A stretch of 37,934 bases of DNA from NCBI GenBank assembly GCA_009786415.1, contig WQTH01000012.1, forward strand, positions 1 to 37,934, given 5' to 3'. The stretch comes from Chitinispirillia bacterium. Its GTDB lineage: Bacteria > Fibrobacterota > Chitinivibrionia > Chitinivibrionales > Chitinispirillaceae. Below, one piece after another: positions 14,896-24,228 of this stretch (the stretch's first letter is position 1; each line of letters begins with the position of its first letter). Under the pieces are notes generated by a model. The model saw only the letters and a program-made list of their open reading frames with translations. It was not told the DNA's origin and did not search any database. The translations under genes were made by a program, and so were the position numbers.

Positions 14896-17772
14896 ATGCT
14901 CACCATAAATCGGATTGTGGGCGTGGGCACGACATTTCTGTTGGCGCTCACAGTTATTATCACCGTATTTGGTTCTGTCGCCGCACAGAAGACCACAGGG
15001 ACAATGGAGTATTGCGAGGTCACGCTGACCGGATGTCCACAGGATTACGACACTCTTGAGATCGTAGTTCCGCTTGGCGTAATCGCCATGTCTGCGCAGA
15101 TCAGGGCGTGCGGGATATATGACGAAACATCTACGGAGGGCAGCAACGGAGTTCCGGCGGTCATATTTGTGATTGACAACTCTAAGAGTATGGGCAACAT
15201 AAACGTGGACGGCAGAGACCCCAACGGCAACCGCTTCAAGGCAACGCTCGCCCTTATAGACTCAATATACGCCGTGTACCCAAGCGCTGAGGTGGGGATT
15301 GTCATTTTTAACGACGCGCTTATTTTCAACGCCGACCGCGACGCGAACCTTAAACGTTTTAACGGGACGACTTATCCGGGCCTTTTTCTGGATTACCTGA
15401 ATCAGTCTTATCTGCCCCTCAAGCCGCTCAACTCGTTGAGCACGCGCGGCATGACGGCCAACGGCGGGGCAGACCACATTTTTACCAGAGGCGAAATCCC
15501 GTGGAAAGACCTGCTCAACCGCGTATTCTCAGACACGGCGGTAGTGACCGGCGGCATACCCAGAGTTATCACGCAGGTAGTGGAGCCTACCATAGGCGGC
15601 CGTCAAGCCGAGGACACCGATATATCGCTGGCGTTTGAAGCGGCGGTTGAGGCTTTTAAGGCTACGAACCTGCCACGGGAGAACCAATGCATAATATTTC
15701 TGTCAGACGGCGATGCGCTGCTTCCTTACGGCTCGGGCGGAAACCGCAACCCGCGCATAGACAACCAAAACAATTACTTCGAAAATGTAAACGACGTACC
15801 AACCACGTACACAATCTATCTTGGCGACGCCCGCAACAAGGACATCCCGGCCAATCTGGACACCATGACCAACAGGATACGCCGAAACGGGTACTCCGAC
15901 TCAAACGATGACAGCAGGATATGGATTCAGGAGTCAAACTACAACGAGCTTTTGACGCGTATGATGGAGAACATCATTTCGCCCATGCTTTCCAAGTCTG
16001 AGGGCAACGCCAACAGCATTGTTATTTCCAGCGCCGGCATAAGCGATTCGGCCAAAGCGGATAACGAAGAACATTTCATATTCAACAGGCAACTGCCTAT
16101 AGACACGGCGGAGGTTACTACCATATCAATGGGCGTTCGCTACTATGTGCGGGTAGATTCGACGTATACACTGGACCTGGGAATGGAGACTCAGCGCGAC
16201 ACTACCTATACTGTACACATAAATCCGGACTCGCTGTTCACCTACGAGTTCAAACTGCGGCGCTCCGCCGACCCGCCTGCGGGCTGGGATACCCTGATGC
16301 AGACGAGCCGATGCTACGAGCGGCCCACACTCAGCCTTCTGTTTCAGGGAGCGGGTCTGCCGGGCCTCGAAGCCAACGGGACCATGGATACCCTGACGGT
16401 ATTGTTCGATAACACCGGCGGAATGTTTGACTACGATTCGGTTTGGGTGGACGTCAACAACTCCCGCGACGCCTCTTTCTACGATTTTGAAAGATTGACG
16501 CTGCGCCGGGAAGCGGGCAGTATATGGACTATGGATTTCCAAATTGAACCTTTCGACCATGCATCAGCAGGCGACGGGATATTGCAGCTCGGGGTGGAGG
16601 ACAGCATCATAGTGGTCTTCCGCAATCCGCATATCCCACTCGACACGCTGCGCGTAGCCGTACCGTACATCACCTCCAATGTGGCATTCTACAGCCGCGA
16701 CGGCGAACCCAAACCTGAGTGGCGGCTGCCCACCACCGTCGAGATGACCGCCGGCAGCTATTTAGACATATACGCGAAGTTCTTCGATCAGGACCACGTA
16801 TACGATCCATCGTTCGAGAGCGACCCGTCAAAACTTGAGTGGACCTGGAAAGACCCGGATAGCAATGCCACTATAGAGACGGACGGCATCCACTGCCGGT
16901 TCTACAGCGAGACGGCAAACGCCGTCTACTCAATGACGCTAAGGTATCTTGACGACCGCGCTATACCACTGTCACACACAATCCACGTAAGGGTAGTCCC
17001 GGCGCCGCAGCGCTATTTGGAGGTCGTGCTCAACCCTTACACTTACACGGCAATGGCGAAGGTGAGGGATACCAACGTACTTAAGCGGGCCAAGGAGTTT
17101 CCGTTCTCAAAAGATATTCAGCATATCACGTTCTACGTGATTGAGCGCGACCGTTTCGGCAACTATATAGGCCTCTGCGCGGGCGCCGAGTGGACGAGCG
17201 CCAACACGATGTTTCTCTCTGCGGAACCGCAGGGCGACAGCAGCTCGGCGCTTATCACGAGGCTCGGAACCACATCCGCCGACAACCTGCTGATAACGGT
17301 GGAAAAGGACGGCATCTCCACCATGGTGTTCGTCAGGCTGGCCGGCGAAACATCGATGGCGCTCACCCCCAACCCCTTCATACCCGGCAGAAGCGATGTA
17401 GAGAAAACACTGCGGACTATAGACCCATCCGGCATGACATACTTGTTCTACAGAGACATAATAGTGGCGAACCGCAACAAGTCCGGCATACTCATAGCCA
17501 CAACGGCCCCTACCAGCATTATGCGAAATACAAACGGCACCCCAACGGCAAAGGTCATGATCTACGACGCGACCGGCAAGGTAGTCTTCAGAAGCGCGCC
17601 GCGCGACATAACGCTGGCATCCGACAACACAACATTCGGGCTCATTTGGGACGGCAGAAATAACAACCGCAGAAGGGTCGCCGGCGGAAACTATTTTGTT
17701 ACTATAAGCGGTACTATGGAAAACGGTATAAAGTATAACGCCAAGCGATTGATTGGGATTAAAGTCGAATGA
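14896..17772 (+). CDS. Secreted von Willebrand factor A domain protein with FlgD-like C-terminus (paralogue 2)
   Basis: 958 residues, the tandem paralogue of the gene before it and of nearly the same length and order. Signal peptide (1-31). YCEVTLTGCPQDYD module at about 39-52. VWA domain with D94-N-S96-K-S98 (VIDNSKSM), a TDIS stretch for the second MIDAS site, and FLSDGDA. Ig-like middle region with RYLEVVLNPYT and FYVIERDRFGNYI. C-terminal FlgD-like domain (AKVMIYDATGKVVFRS; LIWDGRNNNRRRVAGGNYFV). It starts 59 nt after paralogue 1 with a GCGAGGA ribosome site. Identity between the copies is only partial, so the duplication is old. Likely exported with paralogue 1. Confidence 0.8.
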   Translation: MLTINRIVGVGTTFLLALTVIITVFGSVAAQKTTGTMEYCEVTLTGCPQDYDTLEIVVPLGVIAMSAQIRACGIYDETSTEGSNGVPAVIFVIDNSKSMGNINVDGRDPNGNRFKATLALIDSIYAVYPSAEVGIVIFNDALIFNADRDANLKRFNGTTYPGLFLDYLNQSYLPLKPLNSLSTRGMTANGGADHIFTRGEIPWKDLLNRVFSDTAVVTGGIPRVITQVVEPTIGGRQAEDTDISLAFEAAVEAFKATNLPRENQCIIFLSDGDALLPYGSGGNRNPRIDNQNNYFENVNDVPTTYTIYLGDARNKDIPANLDTMTNRIRRNGYSDSNDDSRIWIQESNYNELLTRMMENIISPMLSKSEGNANSIVISSAGISDSAKADNEEHFIFNRQLPIDTAEVTTISMGVRYYVRVDSTYTLDLGMETQRDTTYTVHINPDSLFTYEFKLRRSADPPAGWDTLMQTSRCYERPTLSLLFQGAGLPGLEANGTMDTLTVLFDNTGGMFDYDSVWVDVNNSRDASFYDFERLTLRREAGSIWTMDFQIEPFDHASAGDGILQLGVEDSIIVVFRNPHIPLDTLRVAVPYITSNVAFYSRDGEPKPEWRLPTTVEMTAGSYLDIYAKFFDQDHVYDPSFESDPSKLEWTWKDPDSNATIETDGIHCRFYSETANAVYSMTLRYLDDRAIPLSHTIHVRVVPAPQRYLEVVLNPYTYTAMAKVRDTNVLKRAKEFPFSKDIQHITFYVIERDRFGNYIGLCAGAEWTSANTMFLSAEPQGDSSSALITRLGTTSADNLLITVEKDGISTMVFVRLAGETSMALTPNPFIPGRSDVEKTLRTIDPSGMTYLFYRDIIVANRNKSGILIATTAPTSIMRNTNGTPTAKVMIYDATGKVVFRSAPRDITLASDNTTFGLIWDGRNNNRRRVAGGNYFVTISGTMENGIKYNAKRLIGIKVE

Positions 17773-17859
17773 AACGATTAATTCGCGGACGAATATCCAC
17801 GCGCGCAGAATTGGTGTTACGATACGGTGTTAGAGATTTTGGGATGTTATGGTATTTAT

Positions 17860-17865
17860 TAATAT
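17860..17865 (+). promoter_or_regulatory. -10 box before the cobalamin riboswitch
   Basis: TAATAT at 17860-17865 sits just before riboswitch base 17868, so transcription would begin almost at the start of the P1 stem. Confidence 0.45.
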
Positions 17866-17867
17866 AG

Positions 17868-18029
17868 ATTCGGGTGTCAGGGAATCCCGTGAAAACCGGG
17901 AGCGGACACGCCACTGTAAATCCTGATTCCGTTTTGCTGGAGCGGAATCATAAGCGGTCAAACCACGCCACTGCCTCTGCGGAGATGGGAAGGCGGCCGC
18001 TTGGGAAAGCCAGGAGACCTGCCTGAATT
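17868..18029 (+). ncRNA. Cobalamin (B12) riboswitch
   Basis: Conserved elements in order: GGGAATCCCGTGAAAACCGGG (P3 region) broken by AGCGGACACGCCACTGTAA, then GCCACTGCC, GGGAAGGCGG, and the B12 box AGCCAGGAGACCTGCC at 18008-18023. A P1 stem pairs 17868-17876 with 18021-18029. It lies directly upstream of a TonB-dependent receptor, the usual regulon. About 100 nt remain before the start codon and hold the expression platform; a small hairpin, GCCCGGAATCGCGGGC, sits just before the ribosome site, which favours translational control. The call is strong from the B12 box and flanking motifs. Confidence 0.95.
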
Positions 18030-18130
18030 TGTTCCATTATTCTACGGCCCTCGTGGATGGGCCGGAAGGGTCTTTTGTGCGCGTGCCGATATCATTGCCG
18101 GCGCCCGGAATCGCGGGCGGACGGGGGCGG

Positions 18131-20122
18131 ATGTCCCCGTACATTATATTGTTGATGATTTTGATGGCGGCGTTTGCCGCATCGTCAAATAATATTGCCG
18201 ATGACGCCGAGGTTATCATCATGGATGACGATGACGAAACGGTGCTTGTCGTCCGCCACCGCGCTGCCTCTCCCCTCTCCCCATCATCCCGCACAATAAG
18301 GGCCGAAGAGTTTCAGGGCAAATTTTCCGATCTGGCATCAGTACTGGAAACCGTCTCCGGCATCAACATACGTACAATGGGCGGGCACGGGCAGTACGCC
18401 GAGGGCGCGATACGCGGGGCATCGGCGCAGGGCATACGTGTGTACCTCGACGGCGTACTGCTCAACAGCGCGTCGGCCGGGGCGGTCGACCTGAGCAAGA
18501 TTCCGTTAGACAGAATCCGGGTAATCCGCGTTACAAAAAGCACATCGGGACTAAGGCAGATGGGCGCGGGGATGGGCGGGGTCATCGAGCTGTTTACGGA
18601 CGTTGACAGGAGGATAATAAGCGCGAACCTTGAGGCCGGCAGCTACGGCAGCATAAAGGGGGGGATGATCATCAAATCCGGCAGCGATAAAAACATCCGG
18701 CAGCAGTTTAACGCAGACGCATCGTCATCAAATAATAATTACCCATACATACACGACAACGGCACGACAATACCAACACTGCGCGACCCCGACCCAACAT
18801 GGGACGATACGCTTATGCGGAAAAAGAACAATCAGTACAGAGCAGCCGACGCCGCGTACGGTTTATCAATCGACATCAACGACAATCACAAAATAACCCA
18901 GCAGCTGCGCGCAGGAGCGTTCACACAGGGGCTGTTCGTCTATCACTACAAACACAATAAAAGCGGTTCGACGGGGGGGCGCAACGCCGCGTACAGTATT
19001 GATTATCAGGGCGTCATCACCGACAAATTGACATTAAGCGGCGAGGCTAACGCCGTTTACCGATACAGCAATATAAGCGACCCGGACGGGCGTTTTTATC
19101 TGAGCGTAGCGGGGAAGGAGCTGGAATCGTCAGGCGGGTCGGCGGACATTATAGCAGACGCGAAATATTCATTGACTGATAATTTTTATCTGGCAGGACT
19201 GATCGGAACACGCGCCGAACATTATACACAGCGCAATCTCGCGATAACAGACAGGCCGGAGATGATAAGGCATGAGTACAGGGCAGGCGCGGAGGCAGGA
19301 TTGACAACGGGGGTGGTCGAGGCCGCTCTGCGCGCTGCCTATAAATATGAGGCCGATACGTCAACAGCAGGATTGGGGTACTGGTCGCCGGAAGGAAGCC
19401 GCCGCACACTCTCCTGCCCCGCCGCGGAGGCCGTTGCCAGACTCAACATCAATCCGGTAACATTGCAGCTGTCCGCCTCAACATCAAAGCGCAGCCCAAC
19501 GTTCTTCGAAAAGTTCGGCTGGGGCGGCGGGTTTATCTCTACACCCGAACTTAAAGAGGAGACGAGGATGGAGGCTGACATCGGCGCGTCTATTGACATG
19601 GGTGAATACACGGCGGCGGTATCTCTCTTCGCGGGAGAGATCAACGACAAGATCAAAAGCATCCCACGCGGCGGCGGGTTCGTGAAGGTTATGAATTTCG
19701 CGGACACGAGGTTTTACGGGGCCGAGGTTGATATCAACACAAGATTATTACGGCTATTGACGGTTGAAATCAGCACATCATACCTTAAAAGCGTAATCAG
19801 CGGCGCTGCGGATCCGGGGTGGGTAAACAAGGCAGAGCCGTTCGTCCCGGAACTGTCCGGCTATATAAAAACAGAAGCCGATATCAAACACTTAAGCATA
19901 GGCCACGGGGTAAAGTATGAGAGCGATTGTTTCCTTGGCATTGACAACAGGGAAAAGCGCCCCGCCCAGACGGAGTTGAGCGCCTGGGCGTCTTACAGGA
20001 TCGCCGAATATCTTACAGTACGTTACCGTGCGGACAATTATCTCAACACGGCCAATTTTGATTTTCTGGATAATCCTAAGCCGAGAAGGACACACGCGGT
20101 GTCGGCGGCTTTATCATTTTAA
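18131..20122 (+). CDS. BtuB-like TonB-dependent cobalamin receptor
   Basis: 663 residues from the ATG at 18131, which starts a signal peptide (MSPYIILLMILMAAFAAS) and has a G-rich ribosome site; longer upstream frame lacks a proper start and reaches into the riboswitch. A TonB-box-like ETVLVV (compare the DTLVV of BtuB) is followed by a plug domain (EEFQGKFSDLASVLETVSGI; GAIRGASAQGIRVYLDGV; VIRVTKS), then a 22-strand beta-barrel ending in Phe (VSAALSF). Downstream of a cobalamin riboswitch, so B12 uptake is inferred from context. Next gene is a beta-propeller lipoprotein 16 nt away. Confidence 0.88.
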   Translation: MSPYIILLMILMAAFAASSNNIADDAEVIIMDDDDETVLVVRHRAASPLSPSSRTIRAEEFQGKFSDLASVLETVSGINIRTMGGHGQYAEGAIRGASAQGIRVYLDGVLLNSASAGAVDLSKIPLDRIRVIRVTKSTSGLRQMGAGMGGVIELFTDVDRRIISANLEAGSYGSIKGGMIIKSGSDKNIRQQFNADASSSNNNYPYIHDNGTTIPTLRDPDPTWDDTLMRKKNNQYRAADAAYGLSIDINDNHKITQQLRAGAFTQGLFVYHYKHNKSGSTGGRNAAYSIDYQGVITDKLTLSGEANAVYRYSNISDPDGRFYLSVAGKELESSGGSADIIADAKYSLTDNFYLAGLIGTRAEHYTQRNLAITDRPEMIRHEYRAGAEAGLTTGVVEAALRAAYKYEADTSTAGLGYWSPEGSRRTLSCPAAEAVARLNINPVTLQLSASTSKRSPTFFEKFGWGGGFISTPELKEETRMEADIGASIDMGEYTAAVSLFAGEINDKIKSIPRGGGFVKVMNFADTRFYGAEVDINTRLLRLLTVEISTSYLKSVISGAADPGWVNKAEPFVPELSGYIKTEADIKHLSIGHGVKYESDCFLGIDNREKRPAQTELSAWASYRIAEYLTVRYRADNYLNTANFDFLDNPKPRRTHAVSAALSF

Positions 20123-20138
20123 AACAAAGGGGTGTTTT

Positions 20139-21290
20139 ATGCGCAGGATCAGTATCAGTACCATAGCGGCTGGATTGGCGTTGATGTTTATGATGTCGTG
20201 TTCGAACAATTCGAACCCCACCAACAACAATAACACGGGGGGGGACACAATCCCAACGGCCAATACGGCAAAATTAGCCGTTATCACTACCGCCAGCGAC
20301 TACTCGTCTACAAACTTTGATATTATGTTATCCGACGGCTACACTGTCAGTTCGAACCTCATCGATCAGCTCCATAGTGACCTCTCGGTGCGGGCGTTCG
20401 GCTCCGATGTCTACATCATCGAGCGTCTCGGCAGGGACAACATCATAAAGTACGACACGAAATCGATGGGAGTCTTGTACCAGCAGAACCTCGGAGCCGG
20501 CCTGAACCTGCACGATATCGCGGTAGTCTCGGAGACGAAGGCGTACGTCAGCGCGTACGAGGATAACGGGCTGATAATCTTCAACCCATCGGCGGGGACG
20601 AAAACGTCCGCCATTGATATGTCGCGTTTCGCAGCGTACGCGGGGACGGACAGCGCCGAGGCGGTCCCGTTCGTCAGCTCGCTCGCGCTCTACGGCAACT
20701 ACCTCTACGCGGCGTGCCAGCGCCTGAAGGTAGCCGATGGGCCATGGGGTCCCGCGCCGGAACCGGGAGACACAAGCATCATAGCCGTAATAGACACCCG
20801 CAGCGACGAAATCGTGGCCGAGATCAAATTAAACAGGAAGAACCCGGCGTCTATGAGCATCTTCGGGGATAAAATGCTCGTCTCGTCGACCGGGAGCTGG
20901 TTCGACATAACGAGCGGGGGCGTGGAGATGATAGACCTCTCCTCAAACACGAACCTCGGCATAATAGCGGAGGGCGAGGCGTTTGGCGGGAACGTGTCGA
21001 GCGCGGTCTTCGTGTCGGCGGAGCGGGCGTACATCAGCGTAATGCAGGATGACTGGACGACGGGGATCGTACCGTTCAACCCGGCTACGGGAGCCATCGG
21101 CGCGAAGATTGAGGGCATAGGCGACGGGTTCGGTGGGTTGGCGTACGACGGGGAGAAGCTGTACGTCGGTGACCGCGGGTATGCGGAGGCGGGCGTGGCG
21201 GTGATAGACCCGAACACAAACACGGTCGAGCGCACGGTAGCCACGGGGATGCCGCCGTCGGGGTTGGCGGTGGTATCCGGTAAACATTAA
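20139..21290 (+). CDS. Beta-propeller surface lipoprotein (BtuG-like by context)
   Basis: 383 residues, starts at ATG 20139 with AAAGGGGTG ribosome site. Signal peptide with lipobox MMSC (Cys about 21), a short Asn-rich linker, then YncE-like beta-propeller repeats (e.g. IAVIDTRSDEIVAEIKL; VAVIDPNTNTVERTVATG; DGEKLYVGD). It is the second gene of the cobalamin-riboswitch operon. In Bacteroides thetaiotaomicron a beta-propeller lipoprotein, BtuG, sits on the surface, binds B12 very tightly and passes it to BtuB. The same order and fold here suggest the same job, but that is inference from architecture and operon, not from sequence identity. A large hairpin follows the stop. Confidence 0.75.
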   Translation: MRRISISTIAAGLALMFMMSCSNNSNPTNNNNTGGDTIPTANTAKLAVITTASDYSSTNFDIMLSDGYTVSSNLIDQLHSDLSVRAFGSDVYIIERLGRDNIIKYDTKSMGVLYQQNLGAGLNLHDIAVVSETKAYVSAYEDNGLIIFNPSAGTKTSAIDMSRFAAYAGTDSAEAVPFVSSLALYGNYLYAACQRLKVADGPWGPAPEPGDTSIIAVIDTRSDEIVAEIKLNRKNPASMSIFGDKMLVSSTGSWFDITSGGVEMIDLSSNTNLGIIAEGEAFGGNVSSAVFVSAERAYISVMQDDWTTGIVPFNPATGAIGAKIEGIGDGFGGLAYDGEKLYVGDRGYAEAGVAVIDPNTNTVERTVATGMPPSGLAVVSGKH

Positions 21291-21305
21291 TTTGTTGCAA
21301 TCGGC

Positions 21306-21380
21306 GGCCAGTACACCGGGTGCCGTCCGACGACTGCACGACCAGCGTGATGTCGCCGGACGGCACCCGGCGCACTGGCC
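21306..21380 (+). repeat. 75-nt near-perfect hairpin
   Basis: The 24-nt arms 21306-21329 and 21357-21380 pair at 22 of 24 positions (two A-C mismatches). Inside, CGAC/GTCG and CACG/CGTG continue the stem to a 5-nt loop ACCAG. It follows the lipoprotein stop by 15 nt. It may be a terminator for the B12 operon, or a REP/MITE-like mobile repeat. No T tract follows. Confidence 0.65.
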
Positions 21381-21446
21381 TATAGCGTGTACATTAAATT
21401 ATTATTTGGCGGGGCGGATACCTATTCGCAGATGCGGCATAATGTA

Positions 21447-21452
21447 TATTAT
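21447..21452 (+). promoter_or_regulatory. -10 box TATTAT for the malic enzyme gene
   Basis: TATTAT at 21447-21452, with the same AT-rich context as other units here. The ATG follows about 32 nt later with AAGGATA as ribosome site. A -35 box is weak. Confidence 0.4.
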
Positions 21453-21484
21453 ATGGAATCATCATATATATAAGGATATACACC

Positions 21485-22768
21485 ATGCCCACAAAACAAG
21501 AAGCTTTAGATTACCACGAAAGCGGCCGCCCCGGCAAGATCGAAGTGATATCGACCAAGCCCTGCCGGACGCAACTTGACCTGTCGCTGGCCTATACCCC
21601 CGGCGTGGCTGAGCCATGCCGGGTTATAGAGAAGGACCCCGCCGCGGCGTACAGGTACACCGCGCGCGGCAACCTTGTCGCGGTCATCACCGACGGCACC
21701 GCGGTACTCGGCCTCGGCAACATCGGGCCGCTGGCCGGCAAGCCGGTCATGGAGGGCAAGGGGATACTCTTCAAGCGCTTCGCCGACATCGACGTGTTCG
21801 ACATAGAGCTGGCGGCAAAGAACCCCGACGAATTCATAAACGCAGTGGCGATGATGGAGCCAACGTTTGGGGGGATAAACCTTGAAGACATAAAGGCGCC
21901 GGAGTGCTTTTATATTGAGGAAGAGCTCAAGCGGCGGATGGGCATCCCCGTGTTCCACGACGACCAGCACGGCACGGCGATAATATCCGGCGCGGCGCTC
22001 TTAAACGCGGCGCGGCTGCAGGACAAATCGCTCGCCGAGATGAAAGTCGTATTCTCCGGCGCGGGCGCGGCGGCGATATCGTGCGCGTACCTATACGTGA
22101 GGCTCGGCGTCAAAATGGAGAACATAATGCTCGTAGACTCAAAGGGCGTGGTATACAAGGGGCGGACGGACGGGATGAACAAGTACAAGGAGCCGTTCGC
22201 CGTCAATACCCCAAAACGGACGCTGGCCGAGGCGATGGAGGGGGCCGACCTGTTCGCCGGGCTGAGCGCGGCGGGGCTGGTATCAAAAGAGATGGTCGCG
22301 AGCATGGCCGTCCACCCCGCGGTTTTCGCTATGGCGAACCCAGACCCCGAAATCGCGTACGATGCCGCCAAGTCCGTGCGGGATGATCTAATCATGGCGA
22401 CAGGGCGCAGCGATTACCCGAACCAGGTCAACAACGTTCTCGGATTCCCGTTCATATTCAGGGGCGCGCTCGATGTCCGCGCGTCAACCATCAACGAAGA
22501 GATGAAGGTAGCGGCGACCAGGGCGCTGTCGGAGATCGCCACGTGGGACGATATCCCGCAATCCGTCCTTGACGCCTACGGGTTGAAGGAGCTGAAATTC
22601 GGGCCGGAGTACATAATCCCCAAGCCGCTCGACCCGCGCGTTCTGGTTGAAGAGAGCATAGCTGTCGCCAAGGCGGCGATTGATACGGGGGTCGCGGGGG
22701 ATACGTCTATTGACCTTGTTAAATACAGGGGGCATTTGGAGAAGCTGGCTGAGAATATCAGCAAATAA
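21485..22768 (+). CDS. Malic enzyme (NAD(P)-dependent, MaeB-like, no PTA domain)
   Basis: Converts malate to pyruvate and CO2 with NAD(P)+. 427 residues. N-terminal YTPGVAEPC motif with the malic-type Tyr; [22 protein letters not shown], the metal and substrate region; [10 protein letters not shown] with the Asp ligands; NAD(P) fold with [17 protein letters not shown] and [17 protein letters not shown] in the C-terminal part. Length is that of the short bacterial form; the phosphotransacetylase-like C-terminal domain of E. coli MaeB is absent. It precedes the fumarase subunits by 39 nt, so malate and fumarate steps are neighbours. Confidence 0.93.
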   Translation: MPTKQEALDYHESGRPGKIEVISTKPCRTQLDLSLAYTPGVAEPCRVIEKDPAAAYRYTARGNLVAVITDGTAVLGLGNIGPLAGKPVMEGKGILFKRFADIDVFDIELAAKNPDEFINAVAMMEPTFGGINLEDIKAPECFYIEEELKRRMGIPVFHDDQHGTAIISGAALLNAARLQDKSLAEMKVVFSGAGAAAISCAYLYVRLGVKMENIMLVDSKGVVYKGRTDGMNKYKEPFAVNTPKRTLAEAMEGADLFAGLSAAGLVSKEMVASMAVHPAVFAMANPDPEIAYDAAKSVRDDLIMATGRSDYPNQVNNVLGFPFIFRGALDVRASTINEEMKVAATRALSEIATWDDIPQSVLDAYGLKELKFGPEYIIPKPLDPRVLVEESIAVAKAAIDTGVAGDTSIDLVKYRGHLEKLAENISK

Positions 22769-22807
22769 AGGCGCATACCTTCAGGATGCGAAATTAATAC
22801 ATAATAT

Positions 22808-23653
22808 ATGAGAACCATTAATTTTTCAACTATCGTCAATACCGTAAAACAGATGTGCGTTGACGCCGCGTATGTGCTGCCGGATGATGTTCTGGCGCGC
22901 ATCAGACAAGCGCGGGACGATGAGCCGTTTCCGCGGGCGAGGGATATTATCGGACAGATAATCGAAAACGCCAATATCGCCGCCACAGAAAAAATACCCA
23001 TATGTCAGGATACCGGATTCGCGGTGTTCTTTGTTAAGATGGGGTGCGATGTACGGATTGACGGCGGGAATCTGATTGACGCGGTCAACGAGGGGACGCG
23101 GCAGGGGTACGCGGAGGGGTATCTGCGCGGGTCTATTGTTGATGATCCGGTGTTTGACCGCAAAAATACATCCGATAACACCCCGGCGCTGGTACATATG
23201 GATTTGGTTGACGGGGACCGGTTAGAAATCACCATCCTCCCCAAAGGCGGCGGATGCGAGAATATGAGCGGGCTGGCTATGCTCAAGCCCGCCGACGGGC
23301 TGGCGGGAATAATTAAATTTGTGCGTGATACAGCCGTCAATGCAGGCGGCAATCCTTGTCCCCCAACTGTAATAGGCGTGGGGATAGGCGGGACGGCGGA
23401 CGCGGCATCCGTCCTTGCGAAAAAAGCGCTTCTGCGGCCTGTTGGTATCAATCATGTTGATGACCGGTACGCAAAGTTGGAGAGTAACCTGTTGGACGAA
23501 ATCAACGCGAGCGGAGTCGGCCCGCAGGGTTTGGGCGGGAAGCATACCGCGCTGTGGGTATCGGTAGAATATATGCCATGCCACATAGCGTCCATGCCGG
23601 TGGCAGTGAGCATTAATTGTCACGCGGCAAGAAGGGTAACGGCGGCATTATGA
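22808..23653 (+). CDS. Class I fumarate hydratase, alpha subunit
   Basis: 281 residues; with the beta subunit it hydrates fumarate to malate using a [4Fe-4S] cluster. Cluster Cys candidates are C66 in PICQDTGFAVFF, C184 in GGNPCPPTVIGVGIGG and C271 in INCHAARR, as in E. coli FumA. Other conserved parts are LPKGGGCENMSGLAML. The ATG fits the family start (MREIN-like) but lacks a Shine-Dalgarno; an AT-rich TAATACATAATAT lies directly before it, so leaderless translation is possible. Stop overlaps the beta subunit ATG (ATGA). A close relative is the tartrate dehydratase alpha subunit; the neighbour malic enzyme favours fumarase. Confidence 0.9.
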   Translation: MRTINFSTIVNTVKQMCVDAAYVLPDDVLARIRQARDDEPFPRARDIIGQIIENANIAATEKIPICQDTGFAVFFVKMGCDVRIDGGNLIDAVNEGTRQGYAEGYLRGSIVDDPVFDRKNTSDNTPALVHMDLVDGDRLEITILPKGGGCENMSGLAMLKPADGLAGIIKFVRDTAVNAGGNPCPPTVIGVGIGGTADAASVLAKKALLRPVGINHVDDRYAKLESNLLDEINASGVGPQGLGGKHTALWVSVEYMPCHIASMPVAVSINCHAARRVTAAL

Positions 23654-24228
23654 GCGGCAGCATCAACACCATCAACATATCAACACCGATTAATAAGGAT
23701 ATATTGAAATCTTTAAGGGCCGGCGATAATGTTTTGCTGACCGGGACGATCTACACCGCGCGTGACGCGGCGCACAAGCGGTTTATGGGGTGTATTGACA
23801 GAGGTGAATCATTGCCCTTATCTTTAGACAGCCAAATAATCTACTACTGCGGCCCAACGCCGCCCACCCCAAAGCGCTGCATCGGCAGCGCAGGCCCTAC
23901 AACAAGTTCGCGCATGGACCGCTGCGCGCCATACATCCTCCGCAAAACCGGATTAGCCGCGATGATAGGCAAGGGCGGGCGCGGTGTTGACGTCATAAAC
24001 TCGATCAAGGAGTGCGGCGCGGTATATTTCGCGGCTACGGGGGGCGCGGGGGCGCTTATATCATCCTGCATAAAATCATCGCATATTATTTGTTACGAAG
24101 ACCTTGGCCCCGAAGCGGTCTATAAATTCGAGGTGGAAGCGCTGCCGCTGACCGTCGCGGTGGATTCGCTCGGCAATGATCTGTACGTATTGGGCCCGCA
24201 GGAATACCTATCCCAAAAATCCCGTTAA
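23650..24228 (+). CDS. Class I fumarate hydratase, beta subunit
   Basis: 192 residues, starts in the ATGA overlap with the alpha subunit. Beta-subunit signatures: [15 protein letters not shown] (binding region), [17 protein letters not shown], and [15 protein letters not shown], plus ATGGAGALI. No cluster Cys is needed here because alpha holds the cluster. Its last 21 bases overlap the end of thiG on the other strand. Confidence 0.92.
   Translation: MSGSINTINISTPINKDILKSLRAGDNVLLTGTIYTARDAAHKRFMGCIDRGESLPLSLDSQIIYYCGPTPPTPKRCIGSAGPTTSSRMDRCAPYILRKTGLAAMIGKGGRGVDVINSIKECGAVYFAATGGAGALISSCIKSSHIICYEDLGPEAVYKFEVEALPLTVAVDSLGNDLYVLGPQEYLSQKSR

Noticed and set aside
18001-18192. 63-codon ORF within the riboswitch
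   Set aside because: It overlaps the B12 box and the start of the receptor gene in another frame.
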